Below, in pieces: positions 1 to 8,787 of a DNA stretch of 64,000 nt; the stretch's first letter is position 1; every line of letters starts with the position of its first letter. The translations under genes were made by a program, and so were the position numbers. The stretch is taken from NCBI GenBank assembly GCA_038200275.1, contig JBBPYC010000082.1, positions 62,001 through 126,000 of the forward strand, written 5' to 3'. Origin of the DNA: JBBPYC01 sp038200275 (GTDB taxonomy: Bacteria; Pseudomonadota; Gammaproteobacteria; Burkholderiales; Burkholderiaceae_C). Under the pieces are notes generated by a model. It did no database searches. It was given only the letters and a program-made list of their open reading frames with translations, and was not told the DNA's origin.

Positions 1-1521
1 GATAAAAAAATTTGTATCGTGGCCGACTACGACTGCGACGGCGCGACCGCCTGCGCGGTCGCCATGCGCGGCTTGAAGCTGCTTGGCGCGCAGCAACTCG
101 ACTACCTGGTGCCCGACCGCATCGTCGACGGCTACGGCCTGACGCCGCCGATTGCCGAGCGGGTTGCTGCCACCGGCGCCGAACTGCTGATCACGGTGGA
201 CAACGGCATCGCCAGCGTCGAAGGCGTGGAGACCGCCCGCGCGCTCGGGCTGCAGGTGCTCGTGACCGACCACCACCTGCCCGGCCCGGTGCTGCCGGCC
301 GCTGACGTGATCGTGAACCCGAACCAGCCCGGCTGCACGTTCGAAAGCAAGTCGCTTGCGGGCGTTGGCGTGATGTTCTATGTGCTGCTTGCGCTGCGGG
401 CCGAGTTGCGCACGCGTGGCCACTATGCAGCCGGTGCCGAGCCGCGGCTCGATTCGCTGCTGCCGCTGGTGGCGCTCGGCACCGTGGCCGACGTGGTGCG
501 GCTCGATGCGAACAATCGTCGGCTGGTCGCACAAGGCCTGCGCCGCATTCGCGCAGGCGCGCTGCCGGCCGGCATGGCCGCGCTATTCGATGCGGCCGGG
601 CGCAGCGCGCGGGCAGCGACCACGTTCGACTTCGGCTTCGCGCTCGGCCCGCGCATCAACGCGGCCGGGCGGTTGGCCGACATGACGATCGGCATCGAAT
701 GCCTGCTGACCGACGACTCGGCGCGCGCCGCCGAGCTGGCCAGCGCGCTCGACAAGATCAATCGCGAGCGGCGCCAGATCGAAAGCGGCATGCGCGATGC
801 GGCGCTGCTGATGGCCGAATCGTTGTTCAGCGGCGACGATGGGGCGGAAGGCACGGACGCGGCACCGCCCGCGCTCAGCGTGTTCGATGCCGAGTTTCAC
901 GAAGGCGTGGTTGGCATCGTCGCGTCGCGCCTGAAAGACCGCTGGCACCGGCCGAGCTTTGTATTCGCGACCAGCCAGGCGCCGGGCAAGTCGCATGAGC
1001 TGAAGGGCTCGGGACGATCCATTCCCGGCTTCCATCTGCGCGACGCGCTGGACCTCGTGGCCAAGCGGCACCCAGGCGTGTTGCTGCGCTTTGGTGGGCA
1101 CGCAATGGCGGCGGGCTGCACGATCGATGCAAATGGGTTCGAGACGTTTCGCGATGCGTTGGCTCAGGTCGCGCGCGAATGGCTTGATGCGGCCACGCTG
1201 ACCCGCCGGATTGAGACCGACGGCGCGCTTGCGCCCGAGTACCGCCGCGCCGACTTGGTCGACACGCTGCACCGCGAAGTCTGGGGTCAGGGGTTTGCTG
1301 CGCCAACCTTCAGCGAGGAAGTCGAGGTGCTGTCGCAGCGTCTGGTCGGCGATCGTCATATGTCGCTGAAACTGAAGCACGGCGGCGAGCCGGTGGACGG
1401 CATCTGGTTCGGCCACACCGATCCGCTGCCGGCCAAGGTCACCCTCGCGTTCCGGCTCGAAGTCGATGAATGGAAAGGTGCGCGGCGCGTGCGCTTTCTG
1501 GTCGAAGGCGCGCAGGCGTAG
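1..1521 (+). CDS. recJ: Single-stranded-DNA-specific exonuclease RecJ, 5' end cut off by window
   Basis: RecJ degrades single-stranded DNA 5' to 3' in recombination and mismatch repair in the cytoplasm. The frame is open from base 1, so the true start lies upstream and about 507 C-terminal codons are present. The N-terminal DHH phosphoesterase signature VADYDCDGA is at the very beginning, a second metal-binding stretch TVDNGIAS and the DHH motif (TDHHLPGP) follow, and the DHHA1-type half contains the FGGHAMAAG motif. Full-length RecJ is about 560-580 residues, so roughly 60-70 residues are missing. The 161 bases to the next gene hold no clear terminator. Confidence 0.95.
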   Translation, partial: DKKICIVADYDCDGATACAVAMRGLKLLGAQQLDYLVPDRIVDGYGLTPPIAERVAATGAELLITVDNGIASVEGVETARALGLQVLVTDHHLPGPVLPAADVIVNPNQPGCTFESKSLAGVGVMFYVLLALRAELRTRGHYAAGAEPRLDSLLPLVALGTVADVVRLDANNRRLVAQGLRRIRAGALPAGMAALFDAAGRSARAATTFDFGFALGPRINAAGRLADMTIGIECLLTDDSARAAELASALDKINRERRQIESGMRDAALLMAESLFSGDDGAEGTDAAPPALSVFDAEFHEGVVGIVASRLKDRWHRPSFVFATSQAPGKSHELKGSGRSIPGFHLRDALDLVAKRHPGVLLRFGGHAMAAGCTIDANGFETFRDALAQVAREWLDAATLTRRIETDGALAPEYRRADLVDTLHREVWGQGFAAPTFSEEVEVLSQRLVGDRHMSLKLKHGGEPVDGIWFGHTDPLPAKVTLAFRLEVDEWKGARRVRFLVEGAQA

Positions 1522-1682
1522 CGCTGGACTGCAGACGTCGGCAAGCGCAAACACTACACAATTCATAGCATCTTGCGCAGACAGCACAAGCGCCCGAGGC
1601 ACGTAATGTTTAAAAAGACCCGTCGCCCCAGTGAATTGGGCAGCCGAACCCGCTGACCAGGCGCAAACCCTAAAATGACCGC

Positions 1683-2537
1683 GTGAACCCCATCCAGAAC
1701 GCCGACCTGCACTGCCACTCCGTGGTCTCCGACGGCACGCTGACGCCTGAAGTGCTGGCCGAGCGCGCAGCGAGCAATGGTGTCGATCTGTGGGCGTTGA
1801 CCGATCACGATGAGATCGGTGGTCAGGCCCGGGCGCTGACGGCGGCGCACGCACGCGGGATGCGCTACTTGAGCGGCGTGGAAATCTCGGTCACGTTCAT
1901 CGAAGCCACCGTGCACATCGTCGGCCTGGGATTCGACATCGACAACGCAGCGCTTGCCGAAGGCTTGCAACGCACGCGCGGTGGGCGGGGCGAGCGAGCG
2001 CGTGAAATGGCGGCTGGCCTTGCCAAAGTCGGCATCCACGGTGCCTATGAAGGCGCTTTGCAATTCGTCGGCAACCCGGAGCTGGTTTCGCGTACGCACT
2101 TCGCACGATTTCTGGTTGAGACCGGTGTCTGCAGCAGCACCAACGAGGTGTTCCGCCGCTTTTTGGTGGACAACAAACCCGGCTTTGTGCCGCATCGTTG
2201 GGCCACTTTGAAGAACGCGGTGCAGTGGATCACGCAAGCCGGTGGCACCGCCGTGATCGCGCACCCAGGGCGTTACAAGTTCAGCGCGAATGAAGAGTAC
2301 GCGCTGTTCTCCGAATTCAAGGCGCACGGCGGGCGCGCAGTCGAGGTCGTAACGGGCAGCCATACGCCGCCTGAGTACCGCAAATACGCCGACACGGCGA
2401 TCGAGTTCGAGCTGGCTGCATCGCGCGGCAGCGACTTTCATTCGCCGACCGAGAGCCACACCGATCTGGGTGGCTTGCCACCGTTGCCCACGCGGTTGAC
2501 GCCGGTCTGGGAGCTGATCGCGGACCGTATCCAGTGA
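1683..2537 (+). CDS. rnm: PHP-domain phosphatase, RNase AM / 3',5'-nucleoside bisphosphate phosphatase (YciV type)
   Basis: The product of 284 residues is a PHP-family metal-dependent phosphoesterase. The family hydrolyses 3',5'-nucleoside bisphosphates and trims 5' ends of RNA in the cytoplasm. Metal ligands are visible as DLHCHSVVSDG at residues 8-18, TDHDEIGG near 40, IAHPGRY near 193 and GSDFHSP near the C-terminus. The start is GTG. A TAAAAT box lies about 10 bases before it, so the leader would be very short if that box is the -10 element. It opens a same-strand run with the YciO-like gene, the site-2 protease and trpS, an order I recall from Burkholderiales. Confidence 0.88.
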   Translation: MNPIQNADLHCHSVVSDGTLTPEVLAERAASNGVDLWALTDHDEIGGQARALTAAHARGMRYLSGVEISVTFIEATVHIVGLGFDIDNAALAEGLQRTRGGRGERAREMAAGLAKVGIHGAYEGALQFVGNPELVSRTHFARFLVETGVCSSTNEVFRRFLVDNKPGFVPHRWATLKNAVQWITQAGGTAVIAHPGRYKFSANEEYALFSEFKAHGGRAVEVVTGSHTPPEYRKYADTAIEFELAASRGSDFHSPTESHTDLGGLPPLPTRLTPVWELIADRIQ

Positions 2538-2573
2538 GGTGGCCGACTGCGCTGGCGACGGCGGCCTGAACCC

Positions 2574-3209
2574 ATGGCACAGTATTTCGAAGTCCACCCG
2601 GAGAATCCGCAGCCACGGCTGTTGAAGCAGGCTGCCGCCTTGATTGCTGGCGGCGGCGTGCTCGCGTTGCCAACCGATTCGAGCTATGCGTTTGCGTGCC
2701 AACTCGACGACAAGACCGCAGTCGATCGATTGCGCCAGTTGCGCGGCGTCGACGACCGCCATCAACTGACGTTGCTGTGTCGTGATTTGTCCGAACTTTC
2801 GAACTACGCGAAGGTCGACAACCGCCAATATCGGCTGCTCAAAGCCGCCACGCCAGGCCCTTACACGTTCGTGCTGGAGGCCAGCAAGGAAGTGCCGCGC
2901 CGCATCAGCCATCCACAGCGCAAGACGATCGGCCTGCGCGTGCCGGAGCACAAGACGTTGCAGGCATTGCTCGAACAACACGGCGGGCCGCTGCTGGCCG
3001 CGACGCTCATTGCGCCCGGCGAGATCGAGCCAATGAACGACGCAGAGGAAATCCGTGCGCGGTTCGAGTCGCAACTCGCCGGCGTGGTCGATGCTGGCGC
3101 TTGTGCACAAGAGCCGACTACGGTGGTTGACTTGACCGCTCTGGCCACCGGCGGAGACCCGGTCGTGCTGCGAGCCGGCCGCGGCGATCTGGCCCGACTC
3201 GGCCTGTAG
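2574..3209 (+). CDS. YciO/YrdC/Sua5-family protein (threonylcarbamoyl-AMP synthase-like)
   Basis: The 211-residue product has the YrdC/Sua5 fold that binds ATP and, in TsaC, makes threonylcarbamoyl-AMP for tRNA t6A modification. The nucleotide-binding segment GGVLALPTDSSYAFAC (residues 24-39) and the later SHPQRKTIGLRVP stretch (about 122-134) fit the YciO subgroup. YciO proteins are close relatives of TsaC whose in vivo role is less certain, so I do not name it tsaC. It starts 36 bases after the PHP gene and is probably co-transcribed with it. That gene pairing also suits YciO. Confidence 0.82.
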   Translation: MAQYFEVHPENPQPRLLKQAAALIAGGGVLALPTDSSYAFACQLDDKTAVDRLRQLRGVDDRHQLTLLCRDLSELSNYAKVDNRQYRLLKAATPGPYTFVLEASKEVPRRISHPQRKTIGLRVPEHKTLQALLEQHGGPLLAATLIAPGEIEPMNDAEEIRARFESQLAGVVDAGACAQEPTTVVDLTALATGGDPVVLRAGRGDLARLGL

Positions 3210-3258
3210 CGCATACGCGCCCGTTTCTTAAACGCTTTTTTTGAGGCGAACCCGCCCT

Positions 3259-3927
3259 TTGGACTTTGCCCAACTGATCCAGACCATTGCGGTCTATGCG
3301 ATTCCCGTGTTGTTCGCGATCACCGTGCATGAGGCCGCGCATGGCTACGTGGCGCGCCATTTCGGTGACCCAACGGCCGAACTCGCCGGCCGGCTTACGT
3401 TGAATCCGCTCAAACACATCGATCCGATCGGCACCATTGCGATGCCGCTGATGCTGTACTTTGCGACCGCCGGCACGTTCTTGTTCGGCTATGCGAAGCC
3501 GGTGCCGGTGAACACGGCAGGCCTGCGCGACCCCAAGAAACACATGGTCTGGGTGGCGCTGGCCGGGCCGATGTCGAATTTTGCCCAGGCCATTCTTTGG
3601 GCGCTGTTTTCAGTTGCGCTGGTGCTGTTCGGCATCTCCGAGCCGTTTTTCTATCAGATGGCGCGGGCGGGCTTGCTGGTGAACCTGGTGATGTGGGCGT
3701 TCAACCTGTTTCCGCTGCCGCCGCTCGATGGCGGCCGCGTGCTGGTCGGGTTGCTGCCACCGCGCGCGGCGCAGTGGGTCGAGCGGATCGAGCCGTACGG
3801 GTTTTTCATCGTGCTCGGACTCGTGCTGCTCGGCGTGCTCGGCAAGCTCTGGCTGCTGCCGCTGATGGCGCTGGGTGGTCAAGCGATCAACCTGCTGATG
3901 TCGCCGTTGCTTGTTTTGGCGCGCTAA
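3259..3927 (+). CDS. Small site-2 protease (peptidase M50) family membrane protein
   Basis: This 222-residue integral membrane protein belongs to the M50 zinc metalloproteases that cut substrates within the membrane. The zinc motif HEAAH (HExxH) lies in the first membrane segment at about residues 23-27, and the third ligand is in the FNLFPLPPLDGGRVL segment near 150-165. No PDZ domain is present, unlike RseP, so it is the minimal form. The open frame reaches a TTG at 3241, but the TTG at 3259 gives an N-terminus (MDFAQLIQT) that suits the family. It sits 31 bases after the YciO-like gene and 44 before trpS. Its substrate is unknown. Confidence 0.85.
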   Translation: MDFAQLIQTIAVYAIPVLFAITVHEAAHGYVARHFGDPTAELAGRLTLNPLKHIDPIGTIAMPLMLYFATAGTFLFGYAKPVPVNTAGLRDPKKHMVWVALAGPMSNFAQAILWALFSVALVLFGISEPFFYQMARAGLLVNLVMWAFNLFPLPPLDGGRVLVGLLPPRAAQWVERIEPYGFFIVLGLVLLGVLGKLWLLPLMALGGQAINLLMSPLLVLAR

Positions 3928-3971
3928 ACGAGTTGCGGCGCGGTGCCGCTCATTTCTCATCCTGCTCCCAC

Positions 3972-5396
3972 ATGACCGTTGCCAAGACACTTTTGCCCGC
4001 CGCCTCGACCGCGCCCGTCCGCTGGCTCACCGGCATCACCACATCGGGCACGCCGCATCTGGGCAACTATGTGGGCTCGGTGCGGCCTTCGGTGCGCGCG
4101 AGCATGGAAGCCGACGTGCAGAGCTTTTACTTCCTGGCCGACTACCACGCGCTGATCAAGATCGACGACCCGGCGCGCATCCAGCAGTCCACACTGGAGA
4201 TCGCAGCCACCTGGCTTGCAGCCGGTCTCGACCCCGAACGCGTGACGTTCTACCGCCAGTCCGACATTCCTGAAATTCCCGAGTTGACCTGGCTGCTGAC
4301 TTGCGTCACCGGCAAGGGGCTGCTGAACCGTGCCCATGCTTACAAGGCGATGGTCGACAAGAACCACGCGGCTGGCAACGACGTCGATGCCGATGTGAGT
4401 GCCGGCCTCTTCATGTACCCGGTGCTGATGGCCGCCGACATTTTGATGTTCAAGGCGCACAAGGTGCCGGTGGGTCGCGACCAGATCCAGCACATCGAGA
4501 TGGCGCGTGATCTGGCACAAAGTTTCAACCATCTCTACGGCGAACACTTCGTGTTGCCGGCGGCTGAAATCGAGGAATCGGTCGCCACCCTGCCCGGCCT
4601 CGACGGCCGCAAGATGAGCAAGAGCTACGACAACACGATCCCGTTGTTTGCGCCACGCGAAATGATGCGAAAGCAGATCAATCAGATCGTGACCGATTCG
4701 CGTGCACCGGGAGAGCCCAAGGAGGTCGCAGGCTCGGCGCTGTTCCAGATCTATCAGGCGTTTGCTACTTTGGAAGAAACGGCTGCGCTGCGGCGTGCTT
4801 ATGAAGAAGGCATTGGCTGGGGGGACGCCAAGCAACTCCTGTTCGAGCGCATTGACCGAGAGATTGCGCCGATGCGTGAGCACTACCAGTCGCTGATTGT
4901 AGACCCCATGCGAATCGAAAGAACGTTGGTTGCCGGCGCTGAGAAAGCCCGTGCCAAGTCGCGACCGTTCATGACCGAGTTGCGTCGGGCGGTCGGATTG
5001 CGCAGCGTGGCGCCGAGTCAGACCGTGAGCAATGCGTCGGCAGGCGGTGAGTCGATTCACTTTGACAATTCGGCTGCGCGTGTGCCGGGCCCTTCGGTGC
5101 ATCATGCAACGACCGCCGATAGAGCCAGGGGCGGCAACGCCGCCTTGCCGAGCTTCAAGCAATATCGCGAATCCGACGGCCAGTTCTATTTCAAACTCGT
5201 CGATGGCCGCGGGCGATTGCTGTTGCAGAGCACGGGCTACGCGGCTGCCAAAGAGGCCGGCCAGGCCATCGCCCGTTTGAAGATTGCAGACGCTGAAGTC
5301 GTCGATGGACTCCTCGCGCAGCACGCTGTGGCTGAAGGCAGTGACCGCGCTGCGATCGCTGCCGCATTAAAGGCGATGCAGCAACACGACAGCTGA
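3972..5396 (+). CDS. trpS: Tryptophan--tRNA ligase with C-terminal extension domain
   Basis: TrpS charges tRNA-Trp with tryptophan in the cytoplasm. The class I signatures are present: the HIGH-like TPHLGNYVG at about residues 31-39 and KMSKS near 214. The core ends near residue 345, about the size of a normal TrpS. It is followed by a low-complexity linker and an extra domain at about 390-440 beginning SFKQYRESDGQFYFKL, which resembles the DUF1508/YegP fold. At 474 residues the protein is therefore longer than the usual 330-350. The frame is open upstream to 3597, but the ATG at 3972 is the only start that matches TrpS. Confidence 0.95.
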   Translation: MTVAKTLLPAASTAPVRWLTGITTSGTPHLGNYVGSVRPSVRASMEADVQSFYFLADYHALIKIDDPARIQQSTLEIAATWLAAGLDPERVTFYRQSDIPEIPELTWLLTCVTGKGLLNRAHAYKAMVDKNHAAGNDVDADVSAGLFMYPVLMAADILMFKAHKVPVGRDQIQHIEMARDLAQSFNHLYGEHFVLPAAEIEESVATLPGLDGRKMSKSYDNTIPLFAPREMMRKQINQIVTDSRAPGEPKEVAGSALFQIYQAFATLEETAALRRAYEEGIGWGDAKQLLFERIDREIAPMREHYQSLIVDPMRIERTLVAGAEKARAKSRPFMTELRRAVGLRSVAPSQTVSNASAGGESIHFDNSAARVPGPSVHHATTADRARGGNAALPSFKQYRESDGQFYFKLVDGRGRLLLQSTGYAAAKEAGQAIARLKIADAEVVDGLLAQHAVAEGSDRAAIAAALKAMQQHDS

Positions 5397-5513
5397 CAAG
5401 CAGGCTCGTTCACCCGTCGTGTTCGGCGATCAATTTGACCTACCGCGGTCGGTTGACCGGTGAACGACAAGCTACGAGTGCAACACGATCATCCAAGACA
5501 CGGGCGCGGCGCC

Positions 5514-6227
5514 TCAACCGGCGCTGGTCCGATTCAGCACTTCACCGGCCAGCGAATCGAAGTCGTTGACGATGAAGTCGTAGTTCATGTTCGGCTCCGG
5601 GTCGGGCGGGCCGGCTGGGCCCCATTCGTCGGGGCGACGAACGAATGCGGTGCGGTAGCCGGCTGCGTGGGCGGCGTTCAGGTCGAAGTTGTGGCACGCG
5701 ACCATCAGGATCTTGGCGGGTGGCAGGTGCAGCCACCGAGCGGCGGTTTCATAGGCCTGCGGGTTCGGCTTGTAGCTTCCGATCATTTCGCACGAGAGGA
5801 CCGCATCCCAATCGATCCGGTTGCGGCGCGATACGTCGATCACGAGGGCGGTCGGCAGCATCGTGAACGACACCACAGGCAGCGCTTGCTTCCAGCGGAC
5901 CAACGCGGCGGCGAAATCCGGCCACGCGTCCAGTTCGTGCCACGTGCGCCAGATGTCGTCGCGCGCGGCCTGGGTTGCGACGGACAGACCTGCTGCGTTG
6001 AGCGCATCGTCGAGCGTGCTGCGGTGCACGTCGTCCATGTGGAATGCCGGCCGTTGCTGCCCGACGATGCCTTTGATGGTGCGTTTGCGCCAGTCGTTGG
6101 CCAGTGCGTGCCAGTCCTTCGGTGCCCAGCCGTGCTCGGCCGCCAGTGCAGCGAGCTTGGCGACGATGCCGCCATGCCAGTCGAGCACGGTGCCGCCGGT
6201 ATCGAACGCGATTGCGTCGAGCTTCAT
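5514..6227 (-). CDS. HAD-superfamily hydrolase, haloacid dehalogenase type II-like
   Basis: This 237-residue cytoplasmic HAD hydrolase has the nucleophile motif AFDTGGTVLDW at residues 6-16, with the first Asp as the expected nucleophile. A Lys in SYKPNPQAYE (about 150) and the acidic motif IV region VACHNFDLNAAHAAG (about 177-191) complete the site. The family removes halide from 2-haloacids or phosphate from small metabolites, and the substrate cannot be read from sequence. The ATG at 6227 has a GGAG 10 bases upstream; an in-frame TTG at 6242 is less likely. It converges on trpS across a 117-base gap. Confidence 0.82.
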   Translation of the reverse strand: MKLDAIAFDTGGTVLDWHGGIVAKLAALAAEHGWAPKDWHALANDWRKRTIKGIVGQQRPAFHMDDVHRSTLDDALNAAGLSVATQAARDDIWRTWHELDAWPDFAAALVRWKQALPVVSFTMLPTALVIDVSRRNRIDWDAVLSCEMIGSYKPNPQAYETAARWLHLPPAKILMVACHNFDLNAAHAAGYRTAFVRRPDEWGPAGPPDPEPNMNYDFIVNDFDSLAGEVLNRTSAG

Positions 6228-6272
6228 CGAGAGGGTCTCCAACAGTTGTTCGTCACCGCACCCTGGCCAACA

Positions 6273-7367
6273 TCACCACGGCACGATCACGATGCCTGCG
6301 CCGAAGGTGGTCTGTGCATGGTTGTAGTCGATCAGGCTCGCGCCGTAGCCGGTGGTGGCCTGCACGTAGCCTTTCAAGCCCTTCGAGATCGGGAATGCCC
6401 AGTCGAGTTGCGCGCCGCCGCGCTTTCCGGTGGTGCTGTAGCGGCCCAACGCGGAGACCACATGGCCGGCGCGCGCGTACGTCAGCCGAAGGTCGCCGCT
6501 GCCAAGATAGCTGCCGATGTCGGGGTTGTCGTCGGTCGCCGCGTTCTCCCGAATGCGCCACCAGGGCCGCGCCAGCACCGACCAATTGCCGTTCTCGAAC
6601 CCGAACTGCGCATACAGCCGGTTCCAGCTGCGCGAAAACGGCAAGCCGCTGCCATTCGACTGGTGCACTGCGCCCAGGTTCAACAAGCGCCAGTCCCAGC
6701 CAAGCAGGCTAACGTTTGTGCGCAACGTCAAATACGCTTCCGGCTCGTAGTCGGTGGTGCGAAACGGCGACGACTGCCGGCTGTTGTAGAGCTGCCAGTA
6801 CGACTGCTGCGTGTAGGCCAGCCAGATGTCGCCGTTGTCCCCGAACACGTCCTGGACCAGCTTGGTTTTCAAGCTGAGCTGATATTTGGCCTCGATCTGC
6901 TGCAGCGACAGCGATGCGGGCACCGTGTGGTTGGGTGATGGGCTTGACGGCCGCGTGTTGGCACGCGTCGTGTAGTTCACGCCCAGCAAGTAATTGAGCT
7001 TGTGCGGCAGCAGGTTGAACGTGCCGCGCTTGGTCGATTCGTCGAGCTCCCAAGTGGTCGACAGGGCCGACAGCGAGATGCCTGCCCCGGTCGCCGCCGG
7101 ATTGGGCTGCGCATCGGCCGCCATCACCGCCGGCAGGAGGGGCTCGGGCGCTGGCAACCTCGGCTTGGCCGCTGCAGGTGCGGCTGCACGGTCGGCCGTC
7201 TGGTCATAACAGGCAAGCCGCGCGCGGTCATCGTCGATGCTGCGGCAGGACGCCGCCTGCTGGGGGGCAGCAGCGGTTGCTGCGGCGAATCCGCCTGCAA
7301 GGGAGAGTCCCACCAACGCACGGCGGGCGTTGGGCCTGATCGGGGAGCAAAAACCATTCTTCATCAT
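6273..7367 (-). CDS. pldA: Outer-membrane phospholipase A (OMPLA)
   Basis: OMPLA is a calcium-dependent beta-barrel enzyme that hydrolyses phospholipids in the outer leaflet of the outer membrane. The 364-residue product has an N-terminal signal sequence, a Cys-containing linker (ASCRSIDDD, LACYDQ) and then the barrel. The catalytic block reads VHQSNGSG, with His and Ser in the H-x-S arrangement, followed by SRSWNRLY and the conserved DDNPDI motif. The C-terminus ends in an aromatic residue (VPW), typical of barrels. Two adjacent ATG codons (7367, 7364) are possible starts. It reads away from the flavin reductase gene. Confidence 0.92.
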   Translation of the reverse strand: MMKNGFCSPIRPNARRALVGLSLAGGFAAATAAAPQQAASCRSIDDDRARLACYDQTADRAAAPAAAKPRLPAPEPLLPAVMAADAQPNPAATGAGISLSALSTTWELDESTKRGTFNLLPHKLNYLLGVNYTTRANTRPSSPSPNHTVPASLSLQQIEAKYQLSLKTKLVQDVFGDNGDIWLAYTQQSYWQLYNSRQSSPFRTTDYEPEAYLTLRTNVSLLGWDWRLLNLGAVHQSNGSGLPFSRSWNRLYAQFGFENGNWSVLARPWWRIRENAATDDNPDIGSYLGSGDLRLTYARAGHVVSALGRYSTTGKRGGAQLDWAFPISKGLKGYVQATTGYGASLIDYNHAQTTFGAGIVIVPW

Positions 7368-7583
7368 GGGCCGGATTGTGCGTGCGCGACGCGTTCGTTT
7401 GCCAGATGCCCGGCCCACCGGGTGCGCCGAAGCTGCAGCCTTGCACGCCTTCGCCACGTTCAACGCTTGCACGGACCAGCGCGACCAGGTGTTTCCATGG
7501 CGCCGACACCCCCACCGACTTCCGCAAGAGCGGCGTGTGGTGCGCGCTTCGTGCGCCTGATTTCTGGACCGATACTGCAACCC

Positions 7584-8225
7584 ATGCAAAACAACGACGA
7601 CATCCACCAAGACATCCACTTCTACGAACCCTCCGCCGGCCACGGCCTTGCGCACGATCCGTTCAACTCGATCGTCGCACCGCGGCCGATCGGCTGGATC
7701 TCGACGCAAAACGCGCGAGGCCAGCGCAACCTGGCGCCCTACAGTTTCTTCAATGCGTTTAACTACGTGCCGCCGATCATCGGCTTTGCGAGCATTGGCG
7801 CCAAGGACAGCCTGCGCAATGTGCGGGAGACCGGCGAGTTCGGCTGGAGCCTGGCGACCCGGCCACTGGCCGAGCACATGAACGCATCGTGCGCCGCCGT
7901 GCCGCCCGAGATCGACGAGTTCGAGCTGGCGGGGCTGACGCCGATTGCATCGCGCCGGATCGCGGCACCGCGCGTGGCGGAGAGCCCGGTGTCGTTCGAA
8001 TGCAAGCTCACGCAGATCGTGCAGCTGCAAGGCGCAGACGGCGTGGCGGTGGATACCTGGCTGGTGCTCGGTGAAGTGGTCGGCATTCACATCGCACGCC
8101 GGCTGATCGATGCACGCGGCAGCTACGACACCACCCTGGCCGAGCCGATCCTGCGCGGCGGGGGGCCGGCCGACTACTTCACGATCGGGGCCGAGCAACG
8201 CTTCAAGATGCAGCGGCCGAAGTAA
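7584..8225 (+). CDS. Flavin reductase family protein (FMN-binding split barrel)
   Basis: The 213-residue product matches the flavin reductase-like / DIM6-NTAB family, which binds FMN and reduces it with NAD(P)H or acts as an oxidoreductase itself. Family marks are APRPIGWISTQNARGQRNLAPYSFFNAF (about residues 32-59) and the following GFASIGAKDSLRNVRETGEF stretch. The start is the ATG at 7584; the frame is open much further upstream, but that part reads as the antisense of pldA. Nothing nearby identifies a monooxygenase partner. Confidence 0.85.
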   Translation: MQNNDDIHQDIHFYEPSAGHGLAHDPFNSIVAPRPIGWISTQNARGQRNLAPYSFFNAFNYVPPIIGFASIGAKDSLRNVRETGEFGWSLATRPLAEHMNASCAAVPPEIDEFELAGLTPIASRRIAAPRVAESPVSFECKLTQIVQLQGADGVAVDTWLVLGEVVGIHIARRLIDARGSYDTTLAEPILRGGGPADYFTIGAEQRFKMQRPK

Positions 8226-8248
8226 TCAGCAGACGGTTCATCCCGGCG

Positions 8249-8725
8249 TCAGAACGCGATGAACCGGCCCGAGAAGATGGCTGCGGTCCAGATCGTGAGC
8301 GACAGCGCGGCCGAAGCCTGCAGCCGACCACTGATGGGGCCTTGATCGTTGACCAGTCGCCTCCACGAACCACTCGAATGCACGACCAGCGCGTGTAACG
8401 CGCCGACGGCAATCAGCGCAACTTTGAGCAGGAAGGCGCGGTTGCGCACGTAGTCGTTCGGCTGCACTGAAAACAGCAGCAGTCCGGTCAACACGGCAAT
8501 CGCGAGCCCAGTGCCGGCCACTCGCGGCAAGTAGAGCGCGAGGGGCTGCACCGGAATCGACTTCGCAGCGCCGAGCAGCCGCAGATTGAGCGAAAGGATC
8601 GCGCCGAACAAGGTGCCGATCGCAAGAATGTGCAACGCGTTGACGACTGGGTAGCCAATGCGCGACGCACGCAGCGCGTTGGCGACGCTGGAACTCTCCA
8701 TCGTACCGAGCAGTTCGATCAACAT
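8249..8725 (-). CDS. Small four-helix membrane protein (DUF6644/DUF2214-like)
   Basis: This 158-residue protein has four predicted membrane helices at about residues 28-48, 66-87, 97-115 and 138-157. The segments YPVVNALHILAIGTLFGAI and LNLRLLGAAKS resemble a family of small bacterial membrane proteins of unknown function (DUF2214/DUF6644). A histidine sits in helix 1 and another two in helix 3 (ALHALVVHSS), which might bind heme or metal; that is inference. It lies 62 bases downstream of the DUF6152-like gene on the same strand and is probably co-transcribed with it. Confidence 0.6.
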   Translation of the reverse strand: MLIELLGTMESSSVANALRASRIGYPVVNALHILAIGTLFGAILSLNLRLLGAAKSIPVQPLALYLPRVAGTGLAIAVLTGLLLFSVQPNDYVRNRAFLLKVALIAVGALHALVVHSSGSWRRLVNDQGPISGRLQASAALSLTIWTAAIFSGRFIAF

Positions 8726-8787
8726 GTTGGCTGCAAACCCGTCGCTCCGCGCCGATCACGCCACCGACCGCGTGCGACACAACCCCT

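Noticed and set aside
3597..3971. Possible 125-residue N-terminal extension of TrpS
   Set aside because: This part overlaps the site-2 protease gene in another frame and does not resemble TrpS; the ATG at 3972 gives the normal N-terminus.
3957..5324. Long minus-strand open frame (455 codons) opposite trpS
   Set aside because: It is the antisense of a clear trpS gene; GC-rich codon use leaves antisense frames open, and the translation has no recognisable family.
5460..6938. Plus-strand open frame (492 codons) opposite the HAD and pldA genes
   Set aside because: Both genes on the other strand have full motif sets, and this frame spans both of them, as a shadow frame would.
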